A stretch of DNA of 64,000 nt from positions 124,001 through 188,000 of the forward strand of contig NZ_PVZB01000005.1 in assembly GCF_003002025.1 (NCBI RefSeq), given 5' to 3'. How positions within the stretch are numbered: the first letter of the stretch is position 1; each line of letters opens with the position of its first letter. The translations under genes were made by a program, and so were the position numbers. The notes below the pieces were generated by a model. That model ran no database searches and had not been told where the DNA came from. It was given only the letters and a program-made list of their open reading frames with translations. Positions 1 through 10,357 of the stretch are shown piece by piece. The stretch comes from Paraburkholderia sp. BL25I1N1 (lineage in GTDB: Bacteria > Pseudomonadota > Gammaproteobacteria > Burkholderiales > Burkholderiaceae).

Positions 1-2939
1 TCGGACACCAGCGCGGCGTAGCGCGAGGCGACCGCGAGGTCGGTCTTTGCCAGCACCATGTCCATGTTCGACAACAGGTTGGCGAAGAACGGCCACGTCT
101 TGTGCATTTTCTTCAGCAGCGCGAGACGGGTCTTGCGTTCAGCGTCGGTCGGCGCGCTGTCCAGATGCGCGGCCACCGCGCTGCCGAAACCGTACCAGCC
201 GGTCAGCAGCAACCGGCATTGGCCCCATGAGAAACCCCATGGAATTGCGCGCAGATCTTCGATCTTGCGTTGCTTCGGATCTTGCAGTTTGCGCGAGGCC
301 GGCCGGCTGCCAATGTTCAACTCGGTGATCTCCGCGATCGGCGTCGACTCGAAGAAGTACTCCTTGAAGCCGGGCGTTTCGTAGACCAGCGCGCGGTAGG
401 ACGCCATCGCCGCGTCGGACAACTGCTGCATCGTTTCCTCGAACGCGGGCAGTTGCGCCGGTGCAATGCCGTGCGGCAGCAACGACGCTTCGAGCGTGGC
501 GGCGACCACCGTTTCCAGATTGCGCCGGCCGATTTCCGGATTGCCGAACTTGCTGGCGATCACTTCGCCTTGCTCGGTCAAACGGATCTGGCCGTCGACG
601 GTGCCCGGCGGCTGCGACAGAATCGCCTGATAGGTCGGACCACCGCCACGGCCCACGGTGCCTCCGCGTCCATGGAACAGACGCAGCGTCACGCCGCGTT
701 CGTTAAAGAGCGACACCAGCGCGAGTTCGGCGCGGTACAACTCCCAGTTCGACGTGAGGAAGCCGCCGTCCTTGTTGCTGTCCGAATAGCCGAGCATCAC
801 TTCCTGCTCGTTGCCCTGATGTTCGATCAGCGCGTCGACGCCCGGCAGCGCGATCAGGTCGCGCATGATGTGCGGCGCGTTGCGCAAGTCGGGGATCGTC
901 TCGAACAACGGGATCACCATCAGGCCCGCTTGCGCCGGATCGTTCGCGTCGCCCAGACGGCCGTGCAGCAGGCCGGTTTCCTTTTGCAGCAACATCACTT
1001 CGACCAGATCGCTCACGGTTTCCGTGTGCGAGATGATGTAGTTGCGCACCGCGCGCGCGCCGAATTTCTCGCGCGTGATGCGCGCTTCCTCGAGCACGCC
1101 GAGTTCGCTCTTCACGAGATCGGAGTAGTCCGCGTACGGCAGGCGCAACGGACGCGGCTGCGCCAGTTCGGCGAGCAGCACCTTGAGCTTGTCTTCTTCC
1201 GTGAGCGCCGCGTAGTCGTCCTCGACGCCGGCGCGCTTGAGCAGTTCGGCGATCACCGCTTCGTGAATGTCGGAGCTCTGGCGCAAGTCGATGCTCGCCA
1301 GATGGAAGCCGAACACTTCGGCGGCGCGCGCGAGCGGCGACAGACGCGGTGCGGCGAGCGGCGCGCCATGATGCTCGGCGAGCGAATCGATCAGCACGTG
1401 CAGGTCGCGCACGAATTCGGCCGAGTCGCCGTACGGCGTGGCGCGGATCGGCGCTGCGCCGCGGCCCGCGCTGCGCACCGGCACGCTGCCTTCGCCGAGG
1501 CGCACGCGCGCGCTCGCGGCGAGCCGCGTGTACATGCCGATCAAGGCCCGGCGATACGGTTCGTCGGTACGATGCGGCGACTGGTCGGGCGAGGCGGCGG
1601 CGAGTTCCTTCAGGGCGTCGCTGGCGCCGGCCAGCAGGTTCGACACCGACAACTCCGCGCCGAGCTTGTGCACCTGCTCCATGTAGTGCTCGAAGATCAC
1701 CGCGGCCTGGCGGGTAATCGCGTTTTCGAGCGTCTCGGCCGTGACGTTCGGATTGCCGTCGCGGTCGCCGCCGATCCAGCTGCCCATCTGGAAGAACGGC
1801 GGCAGGCGCGCGTCGATGCCGTGCTCGACGAGCGCTTCCTCGATATCGGCGTAGAGCGCCGGGATTTCAGAGAGGAAAGTGGCGCGGTAGTAGGACAGCG
1901 CGTTCTCGATTTCGTCGGCCACGGAGAGGCGCGAATCGCGCAACATGCGCGTTTGCCATAGCGACGTGACGCGGGCGCGCAACATCGCTTCGTTGTGCGC
2001 GCGCTCGCGGTCGGTCAACTGCTGATCGCGTTCGGCGAGCAGGCGCGCGACGTCGTGCTGCGCGTCGAGAATGCTCTTGCGTTGCACTTCGGTCGGGTGC
2101 GCGGTGAGCACGGGCACGATCAACGCGTCGTTGAAGAACTGTTGCAGGACCGGCGTGGCGGCCGCGTTGGCTTCGACCAGCCGTTCGAGCGCATGGGCAA
2201 TCGTGCCCGGTTGCGAAGTCGAACCGGCCAGTTCGTGAATCCGGTGACGGCGATTACGGTGGCGGTCTTCAGCAATGTTCGCGAGATGCGAAAAGTAACT
2301 GAACGCGCGCACCACGCTGACCGTTTGCTCCGGGCTCAGCGAGCGCAGTTTCTTGTCGAGCGTTTGCGCGGCGGCGCTGTCGTCTTCGCGGCGAAAGCGC
2401 ACGGCGGTCTGGCGGATCGTTTCGACGACATCGAACACCGCGTCGCCTTCCTGTTCGCGCAGCACGTCGCCGAGCAGGCGTCCGAGATAGCGGATGTCCT
2501 GGAACAGCGGATGGTCCTTGTCTTCGCGCGTGCGGCCATTGTTCTTCGGCGCGGAAGCGGAAGCCGGCGAAGACGATTCCTCCGGCACGGCCGGCAGGGC
2601 GGCCGCTTGCGGCGTGTCGGCAACGACCTTGATCTTCACGGAGCCGCCCTTGGCGGCTTTTTGCGTCTTGGCGGCGGACGCGGCTTGCGTCGTCTTATCC
2701 ATTTTGACTGCCTTTACGGCCTTGTCCGTCTTGACGGGCGCGGAGGTCTTGGCGGCCTTGCCGACTTTGGCGGCGTGAGCAGCCTGAGCGGGTTTGCCGG
2801 CGCGTTTGACCGATGTGGACTCAGCAGCGCTTGTGGCCGAGGCGGCGGCAGAAGCGGCGGGCTGGGCGGCGTCGGCCGCGCGAGCGTTGGGCGATGCAGT
2901 GTTGCGGCGGGCAGGGCGCGCCGATCCGGAAGACGTCAC
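1..2939 (-). CDS. ppc: Phosphoenolpyruvate carboxylase, 3' end outside window
   Basis: The enzyme carboxylates PEP to oxaloacetate with bicarbonate, refilling the TCA cycle in the cytoplasm. The minus-strand reading shows the family hallmarks: TAHPTE with the catalytic His near residue 276, [13 protein letters not shown] near residue 750, and [12 protein letters not shown]. About 979 codons are present, so only the last few dozen residues are missing. I chose a GTG start at 2939 because GAGGAAA lies just upstream. The first 79 residues, before an in-frame ATG at 2702, are an Ala/Lys/Ser-rich low-complexity extension that is not part of the usual fold, and the ATG remains an alternative start. 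It is divergent from hemC. Confidence 0.96.
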   Translation of the reverse strand, partial: MTSSGSARPARRNTASPNARAADAAQPAASAAASATSAAESTSVKRAGKPAQAAHAAKVGKAAKTSAPVKTDKAVKAVKMDKTTQAASAAKTQKAAKGGSVKIKVVADTPQAAALPAVPEESSSPASASAPKNNGRTREDKDHPLFQDIRYLGRLLGDVLREQEGDAVFDVVETIRQTAVRFRREDDSAAAQTLDKKLRSLSPEQTVSVVRAFSYFSHLANIAEDRHRNRRHRIHELAGSTSQPGTIAHALERLVEANAAATPVLQQFFNDALIVPVLTAHPTEVQRKSILDAQHDVARLLAERDQQLTDRERAHNEAMLRARVTSLWQTRMLRDSRLSVADEIENALSYYRATFLSEIPALYADIEEALVEHGIDARLPPFFQMGSWIGGDRDGNPNVTAETLENAITRQAAVIFEHYMEQVHKLGAELSVSNLLAGASDALKELAAASPDQSPHRTDEPYRRALIGMYTRLAASARVRLGEGSVPVRSAGRGAAPIRATPYGDSAEFVRDLHVLIDSLAEHHGAPLAAPRLSPLARAAEVFGFHLASIDLRQSSDIHEAVIAELLKRAGVEDDYAALTEEDKLKVLLAELAQPRPLRLPYADYSDLVKSELGVLEEARITREKFGARAVRNYIISHTETVSDLVEVMLLQKETGLLHGRLGDANDPAQAGLMVIPLFETIPDLRNAPHIMRDLIALPGVDALIEHQGNEQEVMLGYSDSNKDGGFLTSNWELYRAELALVSLFNERGVTLRLFHGRGGTVGRGGGPTYQAILSQPPGTVDGQIRLTEQGEVIASKFGNPEIGRRNLETVVAATLEASLLPHGIAPAQLPAFEETMQQLSDAAMASYRALVYETPGFKEYFFESTPIAEITELNIGSRPASRKLQDPKQRKIEDLRAIPWGFSWGQCRLLLTGWYGFGSAVAAHLDSAPTDAERKTRLALLKKMHKTWPFFANLLSNMDMVLAKTDLAVASRYAALVS

Positions 2940-3352
2940 GATGGGTTTCCTCAGGGAAGCCAGGGTCTGTTGAGTGATGAACTGCTACTGCGGAACTGCA
3001 CTATGAACTGCAACGTGAACTGCAAAGGGAACTGCGCGAAACGGTATGCGCCGATGGCGATACGCCTGAGAGGAGGCTGTGCGCCAGAACGGTGCCGCGC
3101 GTTCGCACGACACTCGTTCGAGGCACCCGCGGCACCTGAGCGATGTCAGACGGCATCGCATCATCCCGCATGCGGCGGCCCGGTGCGCGAACGACCGTGC
3201 GTGAACATGCCGGGATGGGGCAGGCGCGCACCGCGCGAAGCCCGTCTCCTCTATCGATACCGCTTCAGCACGGTGCCTGGCTGCGTCTTGGGACGCAAGG
3301 CCGCGTGCTAACATTGTTTGTTATTACATCCCGTCATTCGATCAGCAAGCTA
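2940..3352. other. ppc-hemC divergent intergenic region
   Basis: This 413 bp stretch separates the GTG start of ppc from the ATG of hemC. The open frames in it (for example 2985-3314 on the minus strand) have no recognisable product. It must carry the two divergent promoters, but I see no strong -35/-10 pair or operator. Confidence 0.6.
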
Positions 3353-4381
3353 ATGAACACCGAGACGTTTTCCACGCCACCCCACACGCTTGTGATTGCG
3401 TCGCGAGAAAGCCGCCTGGCCATGTGGCAAGCGGAGCATGTGCGATGTGCGCTGCACAAATTATATCCATCTTGTGACGTAAAAATCCTCGGAATGACAA
3501 CACGTGGCGATCAAATTCTCGATCGCACTTTGTCGAAGGTTGGTGGTAAGGGCCTCTTCGTGAAGGAACTGGAAGCCGCGCTCGCCGACGGCCGTGCCGA
3601 CCTCGCCGTGCACTCGCTGAAAGACGTGCCGATGGAATTGCCCGCAGGCTTTGCGCTGTCCACCATCATGGAGCGCGAAGATCCGCGCGACGCGCTGGTC
3701 TCCAATGATTACGACTCGCTCGCGGCACTGCCGGCCGGCGCCGTGGTCGGCACTTCCAGCCTGCGCCGCGAGGCCATGCTGCGTATGCGTTACCCGCATC
3801 TCGAAGTGCGGCCGCTGCGTGGCAATCTGGACACGCGTCTGTCGAAACTCGATCGCGGCGATTACGCGGCGATCATTCTGGCCGCAGCCGGTTTGAAGCG
3901 TCTGGGTCTGGGCGAGCGCATCCGCGCGCTGCTCGATCCTGAAGACAGCCTGCCCGCAGCGGGCCAGGGCGCGCTCGGCATCGAGATTCGCGCCGATCGC
4001 GCCGACCTTGCTGCATGGCTCGCACCGTTGCATCACGACCACACGGCAGCCGCCGTCGAAGCGGAGCGCATGGTCTCGCGCGCGCTCGGCGGCAGTTGCG
4101 AAGTGCCGCTCGCCGCGTATGCCATGTGGCGCGACGGCGCGCTGCATCTGCGCGGCATCGTCGCCACGCCGGACGGGCAACGCGTGCTGAGCGCGCAGGC
4201 GTCGGCGCCGGCGCCTAGCGTCGAACGCGCGGTCGCGCTCGGCCAGGAAGTGGCGAACGCGCTTGAACAGCAGGGCGCAATGGACATCGTGCGCGCGCTC
4301 AGCACCGCCAGCGGTCCCGCCGCGGCGAAGCAGGGCACGGCGGAACACGGCGCGGCGGACAGCGCGGCGACCGGCGAGTGA
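3353..4381 (+). CDS. hemC: Porphobilinogen deaminase (hydroxymethylbilane synthase)
   Basis: It joins four porphobilinogen units into hydroxymethylbilane in tetrapyrrole synthesis. The 342-residue product opens with [16 protein letters not shown], contains TTRGDQI and VHSLKDVP, and has GGSCEVP with Cys249, the residue that carries the dipyrromethane cofactor. The frame is open upstream to 3143, but the ATG at 3353 places the conserved N-terminus correctly. Its stop overlaps the hemDX start by one base (TGATG), so the two are translationally coupled. Confidence 0.96.
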   Translation: MNTETFSTPPHTLVIASRESRLAMWQAEHVRCALHKLYPSCDVKILGMTTRGDQILDRTLSKVGGKGLFVKELEAALADGRADLAVHSLKDVPMELPAGFALSTIMEREDPRDALVSNDYDSLAALPAGAVVGTSSLRREAMLRMRYPHLEVRPLRGNLDTRLSKLDRGDYAAIILAAAGLKRLGLGERIRALLDPEDSLPAAGQGALGIEIRADRADLAAWLAPLHHDHTAAAVEAERMVSRALGGSCEVPLAAYAMWRDGALHLRGIVATPDGQRVLSAQASAPAPSVERAVALGQEVANALEQQGAMDIVRALSTASGPAAAKQGTAEHGAADSAATGE

Positions 4382-6399
4382 TGGCGGCCGATATCCCAGG
4401 CAACACTCCTTCACCCGTCGCCAAGGCGGCGTTCACGGTCGTGATTACGCGACCGGCCGGTCAGTCGAACGAACTGATCGCGCGGCTCGCCGCCGCCGGC
4501 ATCGCCACGCTGGACTTTCCGCTGATCGACATCGCGCCCGTCACCGACGACGCGCCCTTGCGCGCCGCGTTGGCGTCGCTCGAACGCTATGCGCTCGTCG
4601 TGTTCGTGTCTCCGAATGCCGTCGATCATGCGTTCGCCCATAGCGACGCGATCTGGCCGCATGCGCTGCCGATCGGTGTGGTCGGACCGGGCAGCGTGCA
4701 GGCGCTCGCGCGCCATGGTGTCGCCGCGCCGGCGTACAACGTAATCAGCCCGCCGGCCGGTTCGGATGAAGACACCGCGCGCTTCGATTCCGAAGGTCTG
4801 TTCGCCGCGATCGATACGGCGCTTGGCGCAACCAGTCTCGAAGGCAAGCGCGTGCTGATCGTGCGCGGCGACGGCGGCCGCGAATGGCTCGCCGAACGGC
4901 TGCGCGAAGCCGGCGCCGAAGTCGACACGGTCGCGGCATACCGGCGCCTCGTGCCGGAACCGTCGATCGGCGCCTGGGCGCGCGTGCACGAGTTGCTCGC
5001 AGGCGAGCCGCACGCGTGGCTGCTCACCAGCTCCGAAGGCGTGCGCAATCTGCACGAACTGGCGCAAGACCACCTCACCGCCGACGAGATCGCGCAGCTC
5101 AAACGCGCCGCGCTTGTCACGCCGCATCCCCGTATCGCGCAGACCGCGCGGGCATTGGGTTTTGATAGCATGACGGTGTCCGGCGCGGGAGATGACCGCA
5201 TTGCCCGTGCCTTGATTGCCGCCGTCCCGCCCGTCGTCCAACCGGTATCGTCCAATCCGGCTCATTCACCGGCTAAATCACGCATGACTGAAACGAACGC
5301 ATCCACGAACGCTTCACCCCAGCCGGCCGCGACCACTGCGTTGCCGCCGAATCAACCCTTCACGCCCTACGAAGCGCAAAAGCGCCATAGCGCGAGCGGA
5401 CCGCTGCTGTGGTTTGTCGTCGTGATCATGGCTTGCGCCGCGGGCGTGGGCGGCTATGCGCTCAATCGCAAGGTCGAGCGCACGGAGCAGCAGATCGTAC
5501 AGCGCCAGCAAACCAACGACACGCAGACCAACGAACTGCGCATCAAGACCGAGCAGGCGCTCGCCACGGTGCATCAGTCGGAGTCGCAGGTCGCGCAACT
5601 CGAAGGCAAGCTCGCCGATGCGCAAACCTCGCAGCAGGCGCTGCAACAGCAATACGCGGACCTCGCGCGCAATCGCGACGACTGGACGCTCGCCGAAGTC
5701 GGCCAGATGCTCTCGGCCGCCAGCCAGCAGTTGCAGCTCACCGGCAACACGCAGCTCGCGCTGTTCGCGCTGCAAAGCGCCGACACGCGTCTCGCCGCAT
5801 CGGACAGCCCGCAAGCGGTCGCCGTGCGCAAGGCCATCGCGCAAGACATCGACAAGCTGAAGGCCGCGCCTTCCACCGATCTCACGGGCATGGCCATCAA
5901 GCTCGACAACGCGATCGACCAGGTCGACAACCTGCCGCTTTCGGGTGAAGCGCCGATCGCACACGCCACGCCGCGAGCCGCGACATGGGCCGACACGGCC
6001 AAGGTGGCCGCGGCCACCGGCGAGCCGCGCTGGAAGGTGTGGTGGCGTGAAGTGAGCACCGGCATCGGCCAGCAGTTGACGAGCCTCGTGCAGGTGCGCC
6101 GGATCGACAACGCCGACGCGATGCTGGTCACGCCCGATCAGGGCTACTTCGTGCGCGAAAATCTCAAGCTGCGTCTGCTGTCGGCGCGTCTCGCCTTGCT
6201 GTCGCGCAACGAGACCACGCTGAAGTCCGACCTGCAGGCGGCGCAGAATGCGCTCACGCGTTACTTCGACAACTCGTCGAAGAAAACGCAGACCGTGACC
6301 GATCTCGTCAAGCAGGTGGAAGCGGGCTCGGCCGCCGTCGAACTGCCGAATCTGAACACGAGCCTGCAGGCCGTCAATCAATACCGGAGCCGAGGTTAA
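4381..6399 (+). CDS. hemDX: Fused uroporphyrinogen-III synthase / HemX-like membrane protein
   Basis: Residues about 15-285 form a HemD domain (VVITRPAGQSNEL, VSPNAVDHA, WLLTSSEGV), which closes and inverts ring D of hydroxymethylbilane. After a Ser/Pro/Thr-rich linker there is one membrane segment (near residues 341-362, GPLLWFVVVIMACAAG). A long Gln-rich coiled coil and a HemX-type C-terminal domain follow. HemX is often annotated as a uroporphyrinogen methyltransferase, but no SAM-binding methylase motif is visible here. The start is the ATG at 4381; a GTG at 4378 is also in frame. It lies between hemC and hemY in a tight operon. The reading frame is continuous at the junction, so the fusion looks real. 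Confidence 0.92.
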   Translation: MAADIPGNTPSPVAKAAFTVVITRPAGQSNELIARLAAAGIATLDFPLIDIAPVTDDAPLRAALASLERYALVVFVSPNAVDHAFAHSDAIWPHALPIGVVGPGSVQALARHGVAAPAYNVISPPAGSDEDTARFDSEGLFAAIDTALGATSLEGKRVLIVRGDGGREWLAERLREAGAEVDTVAAYRRLVPEPSIGAWARVHELLAGEPHAWLLTSSEGVRNLHELAQDHLTADEIAQLKRAALVTPHPRIAQTARALGFDSMTVSGAGDDRIARALIAAVPPVVQPVSSNPAHSPAKSRMTETNASTNASPQPAATTALPPNQPFTPYEAQKRHSASGPLLWFVVVIMACAAGVGGYALNRKVERTEQQIVQRQQTNDTQTNELRIKTEQALATVHQSESQVAQLEGKLADAQTSQQALQQQYADLARNRDDWTLAEVGQMLSAASQQLQLTGNTQLALFALQSADTRLAASDSPQAVAVRKAIAQDIDKLKAAPSTDLTGMAIKLDNAIDQVDNLPLSGEAPIAHATPRAATWADTAKVAAATGEPRWKVWWREVSTGIGQQLTSLVQVRRIDNADAMLVTPDQGYFVRENLKLRLLSARLALLSRNETTLKSDLQAAQNALTRYFDNSSKKTQTVTDLVKQVEAGSAAVELPNLNTSLQAVNQYRSRG

Positions 6400-6401
6400 T
6401 C

Positions 6402-7592
6402 ATGGCGATCCGGGGACTTCTATGGCTTGCGTTGCTGTTCGTCATCGCGGTGGTGCTGGCGGTGGTCGGGCGCTTCGACATGGGCCAGGTGCTGCTGATC
6501 TATCCGCCGTACCGCGTCGATATATCGTTGAATCTGTTCGTGGTCGGGCTGGTGGTGCTGTTCATCCTGATCTATGCACTGTTGCGCATCTTCCGCAATA
6601 TCTGGCGCATGCCACAGCGCGTGGCCGCTTATCGCGCGCGCTCGCGTGTCGCGAAAGCGCATGCCGCGTTGCGTGACGCGATCGGCAATCTGTACGCCGG
6701 GCGTTTTTCGCGTGCGGAGAAAGCCGCCAAAGACGCGCTCGCGAATGGCGATAACAAGGGCGCGGCCGGGTTGATCGCGGCTACGGCGGCGCATCGCATG
6801 CACGAATATGCGCGGCGCGACGAGTGGCTCGCGCAGATCAACGAGGCCGACTGGCAGGATGCACGTCTGATGGCCACCGCCGACATGCGCGCTGACGGCC
6901 GTGACGCGGACGGCGCATTGACCGCGCTGACGCAGATGCAATCACAGGGCGGGCGGCGCATCCACGCGCAGCAGATCATGTTGCGCGCGCAGCAGCAATT
7001 GAAGAACTGGGGCGAAGTGCTCAAGCTGGTCAAGACGCTGGAAAAGCGTGAGGCGATTCATCCGGCGGTGGCGGTGCGTTTGCGCCAGCTCGCGGCGGAA
7101 AACCTGTTGCGTGACCGGCGTCACAATGCCGATGCGCTGCTGGAGTTGTGGAATTCGTTGTCGGCTACTGAGCGTCATTCGCCGCGTCTCGCAGATCTTG
7201 CTGCGGAGTTGCTGGTGGCGCTGAATCGTCCGCAGGAAGCGCGCAAGATCGTCGAGGAAGCGCTCGCGCAAAACTGGGATGCGCGCCTGCTGCGCCGCTA
7301 TCCCGATACGGCGGGCGGCGACGCGTTACCGCTGATTCAGAAAGCCGAAGGGTGGCAGAAGGATCGTCCGGAAGATGCGGATTTGATGTTCGCGCTGGGG
7401 CGCTTGTGTCTGCATCAGCAGTTGTGGGGCAAGGCGCAGTCGTTCCTTGAGCGCGCGTTGAAACTCGCGGACAACGAGACGCTGAAGATTCGCTCGCATC
7501 GTGCATTGGCGCGTTTGCACGAGCAACTCGGCGATGCGGATAAGGCGAGCCAGCATTATCGTGAAAGTGCGCTGGCGATGAATATTGTTTGA
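6402..7592 (+). CDS. hemY: HemY-type inner-membrane TPR protein
   Basis: This is the 396-residue HemY of the proteobacterial hemCDXY operon, not the protoporphyrinogen oxidase of the same name. Two N-terminal membrane helices (about residues 4-23 and 43-63) are followed by a cytoplasmic or periplasmic array of TPR-like helices (for example FSRAEKAAKDALA and FLERALKLADNETL). The family is linked to late haem synthesis, but its biochemical role is unsettled. It starts two bases after the hemDX stop, with a CGAGG ribosome-binding site inside the end of hemDX. Confidence 0.9.
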   Translation: MAIRGLLWLALLFVIAVVLAVVGRFDMGQVLLIYPPYRVDISLNLFVVGLVVLFILIYALLRIFRNIWRMPQRVAAYRARSRVAKAHAALRDAIGNLYAGRFSRAEKAAKDALANGDNKGAAGLIAATAAHRMHEYARRDEWLAQINEADWQDARLMATADMRADGRDADGALTALTQMQSQGGRRIHAQQIMLRAQQQLKNWGEVLKLVKTLEKREAIHPAVAVRLRQLAAENLLRDRRHNADALLELWNSLSATERHSPRLADLAAELLVALNRPQEARKIVEEALAQNWDARLLRRYPDTAGGDALPLIQKAEGWQKDRPEDADLMFALGRLCLHQQLWGKAQSFLERALKLADNETLKIRSHRALARLHEQLGDADKASQHYRESALAMNIV

Positions 7593-7662
7593 GGTTTTTT
7601 GAGCGGCGCGTCTGTTCCTGGTGCGTGGCTTTGAAAGCGTGAAATTGCGGGTTGATGAGTGG

Positions 7663-7692
7663 ATGGCCGCAGCGGATGCTGCGGCCATTTTC
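7663..7692 (+). terminator. Rho-independent terminator after hemY
   Basis: A perfect 11 bp stem (ATGGCCGCAGC / GCTGCGGCCAT) with a GGAT loop is followed by TTTTC. It closes the hemC-hemDX-hemY transcript. Confidence 0.85.
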
Positions 7693-7734
7693 ATTCATGC
7701 TCAGCCACCCTTGTCCTGGCCGACTCACGCGATA

Positions 7735-8640
7735 CTAACTTTTACTCGAAAACAAATCGGCCACAACGGATCGCAACCAGCGATTGCCGGCCTCGTGATG
7801 GTACTTCGCGTGCCAATGCTGCCGCACCGCGAATTTATCGACCGGGAAAGGACAGGAATGGACCGCGAGGCCGTTCACTCTCGCCAGCGTTTCCCCGATG
7901 TTCCGCGGCAACGTGGCAATAAGATCCGTCGACTTTATGATTGACCCCAACCCGAGCATGCCCGGAAGTTCGAGCACGACATCGCGTTCTATGTTCTCGC
8001 GCAACAGCGCCTGCTCCAGCAATTGCGCGCCTGTCCCCGCGGCGATGATCACGTGTCCCTCGCTACAGTAGTGCTTCATGCTCAGTCTCGAGCGCACGCG
8101 CGGGTGATTCGGATTGGCGAGGCACACCCAGTCCTGCATATAAAGCTGTTGCTGATACATCCCGCTGCCAAGCCACGGTACATGCCCGATCGCCAGATCG
8201 GCCTCGCCGGATTCCAGCGCGCGCTCCGTATTTCCATCGATTCTCGCGGCTTCCAGCCGAATGCCCGGCGCATGCGCGCGCACGTGCGCCAGCATGCGCG
8301 GAAGCAGGGTGATGTGGCTCGCATCGGTCATGCAAATGCGAAAGCGGCGCTTTGCCGTTGTCGGATCGAATGAGATTTCCCACGCGGAAAATCGGCGAAG
8401 CGACTCCAGGATCTCCCTGCACGGTCCGATCAGCGCGTCCGCCTGAGGCGTCGGAGTCATGCCGCCCGGCGTCCGCACGAACAGTGGGTCCTGCAGATGT
8501 TCGCGCAAACGTCCCAGCCAGATACTGACCGTGGGCTGACTCTGTCCGAGTTGATCCGCGGCCCGCGTGACGCTGCGCACGTCGTACAGCAGATCGAATA
8601 GCTGGAGCAGCTTGAGATCGGGTAGCTCGGATGTGCTCAT
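7735..8640 (-). CDS. LysR-type transcriptional regulator
   Basis: The protein has 301 residues from MSTSEL. Residues about 8-67 form the LysR winged helix-turn-helix (DLKLLQLFDLLY, RSVTRAADQLGQSQPTVS, DPLFVRTPGGM), closest in style to the NodD/LeuO branch. The rest is the two-lobed effector-binding domain. The frame is open to an upstream ATG at 8700, but that would place coding sequence over a conserved operator, and the shorter start gives the usual family length. It is divergent from an MHS transporter, and its likely operator (8644-8688) recurs before the 13.9-14.8 kb operon. Inference: it senses a shikimate-like compound and activates both units. Confidence 0.9.
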   Translation of the reverse strand: MSTSELPDLKLLQLFDLLYDVRSVTRAADQLGQSQPTVSIWLGRLREHLQDPLFVRTPGGMTPTPQADALIGPCREILESLRRFSAWEISFDPTTAKRRFRICMTDASHITLLPRMLAHVRAHAPGIRLEAARIDGNTERALESGEADLAIGHVPWLGSGMYQQQLYMQDWVCLANPNHPRVRSRLSMKHYCSEGHVIIAAGTGAQLLEQALLRENIERDVVLELPGMLGLGSIIKSTDLIATLPRNIGETLARVNGLAVHSCPFPVDKFAVRQHWHAKYHHEAGNRWLRSVVADLFSSKS

Positions 8641-8643
8641 GGC

Positions 8644-8688
8644 AGTATTGTCCAACGCAATGCCGTCATTGTATCCATTGCATTGCGC
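8644..8688 (+). promoter_or_regulatory. LysR-type operator before the MHS transporter
   Basis: An ATTG-N7-CAAT dyad at 8647-8661 is followed, 13 bp later, by CCATTGCATTGC (8675-8686). The same two elements, with the same spacing and the same orientation relative to the target gene, occur at 14862-14901. The dyad also sits within a few bases of the regulator's ATG, which suggests autoregulation. Confidence 0.75.
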
Positions 8689-8817
8689 CGGCGGATGCAT
8701 CCCCGTATCTTGATTTTGGGCACGAATGCGCGCCGTCGCGTGCGACCGGCCACATTCCAGCCGCCAGAGATGCAGCCGACGATGCTGCTCCAGTCAACTC
8801 AGAATCAGGAGACGTTC

Positions 8818-10263
8818 ATGGACAAAGGAATGCTGCGGCAAGGCGGCGCAATAGACGGGCGCCAGGATGAAAGAGCGCGCAAACAGGCACGCAAAGCGAG
8901 AGCGAGCGGCTGGATAGGGTCCGCGCTCGAGTATTACGACTTCTTTATTTACGCGCAAGCCGCGGCGTTGATTTTTCCTCAGATCTTCTTTCCCAAAGGC
9001 GATCCAAAAATCGCGATCGTGGCCTCGCTGGCGACGTATGGCGTGGGCTATGTGGCGCGGCCCATCGGCGCGTTCGTGCTCGGACATTGGGGCGACACCC
9101 ACGGGCGCAAGACCGTGCTCCTGATTTGCATGTTCCTGATGGGCTTTTCCACGATGGCCGTCGGCTTATTGCCCACGTATCAATCGGTCGGCATGTTCGC
9201 GCCGGCGCTGCTGGTGATTTTGCGCCTGGTTCAAGGCTTTGCCGTCGCGGGCGAGATCTCAGGCGCCAGTTCGATGATTATGGAACAGGCTCCGTTTGGC
9301 CGGCGCGGCTACTTCGCGAGCTTCACGTTGCAAGGTGTGCAAGCCGGTCAGATTCTGGCCGCCGCCGTCTTCCTGCCGCTTGCGTACTACATGCCGGAAG
9401 ATGCCTTCGTCGCATGGGGCTGGCGCATTCCGTTCCTGCTCAGCGCGATCGTCCTGATTGCCGGCTTCATCATTCGACGTGAAGTCGACGAGACGGCCGC
9501 GTTCGCTAAGGAAGACGCGAGCGGCCGGGTCGCGCGCGCGCCAATCCTCGAAGCGTTCAAGTACAGCTGGCCTGACATGTTTCGCGTCCTGTGCATGGCG
9601 TTCATGAACGTGATACCGGTCGTCACCACGATCTTCGGCGCTGCGTATGCGGTGCAGCCCTCCTATGGCATCAACTTCCATGCGAGCGTGTATTTGTGGA
9701 TTCCGGTGGTCGGCAACATCGTGGCGGTGCTCGTCATTCCGTATGTCGGCAATCTCTCGGACCGCATTGGACGGCGGACGCCGATGATCTTCGGCGCGCT
9801 CTCTTCCGGTCTTCTTTCGTACGCGTATCTGTATGCGATCAGCGTTCACAACCTGCCGGTCGCCTTTGTGATGTCGATACTGATGTGGGGCGTGGTGTAC
9901 CAAGGCTATAACGCGGTCTTCCCCGGCTACTATCCGGAATTGTTCCCGACGCGCTTTCGCGTCTCCGCCATGGCGATCGCCCAAAACATCGGGACGACCA
10001 TTACCGCGCTGCTTCCCGCGCTGTTCGCGGCTGTCGCGCCGCCGGGATCGCACAATGTGCCGCTGATGATCGGCTCGATCACGCTGGGCGCCACGATTAT
10101 CTCGGCGCTGGCCGCATGGAGCGCGCGCGAGACGTACCGCGTGCGTCTCAACGACCTTGGGATGAAAGACGCCGCGCCAATGCCTAAAGAACAATACGAC
10201 GAGCTTCGCGAGGAAGCATTGGGCGAAGCAAAACTCGCGAAAGCGGCCATGCAGACGCGTTGA
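8818..10263 (+). CDS. MFS transporter, MHS (metabolite:H+ symporter) family
   Basis: The 481-residue protein has twelve predicted membrane segments. It shows the MHS features GSALEYYDFFIY at the N-terminus, a loop-2 signature GHWGDTHGRK, and LRLVQGFAVAGE. The family imports organic acids such as shikimate, phthalate, citrate or proline by proton symport. The start is the ATG at 8818 with AGGAG eight bases upstream; the frame is open to 8683. It lies divergent from the LysR gene and opposite an AroQ/AroE-containing operon. ShiA, the shikimate importer, is an MHS protein, so a shikimate-like substrate is a reasonable inference. Confidence 0.9.
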   Translation: MDKGMLRQGGAIDGRQDERARKQARKARASGWIGSALEYYDFFIYAQAAALIFPQIFFPKGDPKIAIVASLATYGVGYVARPIGAFVLGHWGDTHGRKTVLLICMFLMGFSTMAVGLLPTYQSVGMFAPALLVILRLVQGFAVAGEISGASSMIMEQAPFGRRGYFASFTLQGVQAGQILAAAVFLPLAYYMPEDAFVAWGWRIPFLLSAIVLIAGFIIRREVDETAAFAKEDASGRVARAPILEAFKYSWPDMFRVLCMAFMNVIPVVTTIFGAAYAVQPSYGINFHASVYLWIPVVGNIVAVLVIPYVGNLSDRIGRRTPMIFGALSSGLLSYAYLYAISVHNLPVAFVMSILMWGVVYQGYNAVFPGYYPELFPTRFRVSAMAIAQNIGTTITALLPALFAAVAPPGSHNVPLMIGSITLGATIISALAAWSARETYRVRLNDLGMKDAAPMPKEQYDELREEALGEAKLAKAAMQTR

Positions 10264-10271
10264 TTCGAAAT

Positions 10272-10300
10272 GAACGGGCGCATCTGCGATGTGCCCGTTC
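10272..10300. terminator. Bidirectional hairpin between convergent MFS and aroQ-like genes
   Basis: A 13 bp stem with one G-T pair (GAACGGGCGCATC / GATGTGCCCGTTC) and a TGC loop lies in the 94 bp gap between two convergent genes. The T-tracts are poor on both sides, so it may be a weak or Rho-assisted terminator. Confidence 0.6.
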
Positions 10301-10357
10301 TTGCCCTGTCGATATCCGCCGCGCTCCTGCACCGCGCACGGGCCGACACATGAAAGG

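Noticed and set aside
270..1961. 563-codon plus-strand open frame
   Set aside because: It lies wholly antisense to ppc and has an Arg/Gln/His-rich composition that reflects the complement of a GC-rich gene. The minus strand carries the PEP carboxylase motifs.
3461..4414. 317-codon minus-strand frame opposite hemC
   Set aside because: Same type of antisense shadow; hemC motifs on the plus strand are unambiguous.
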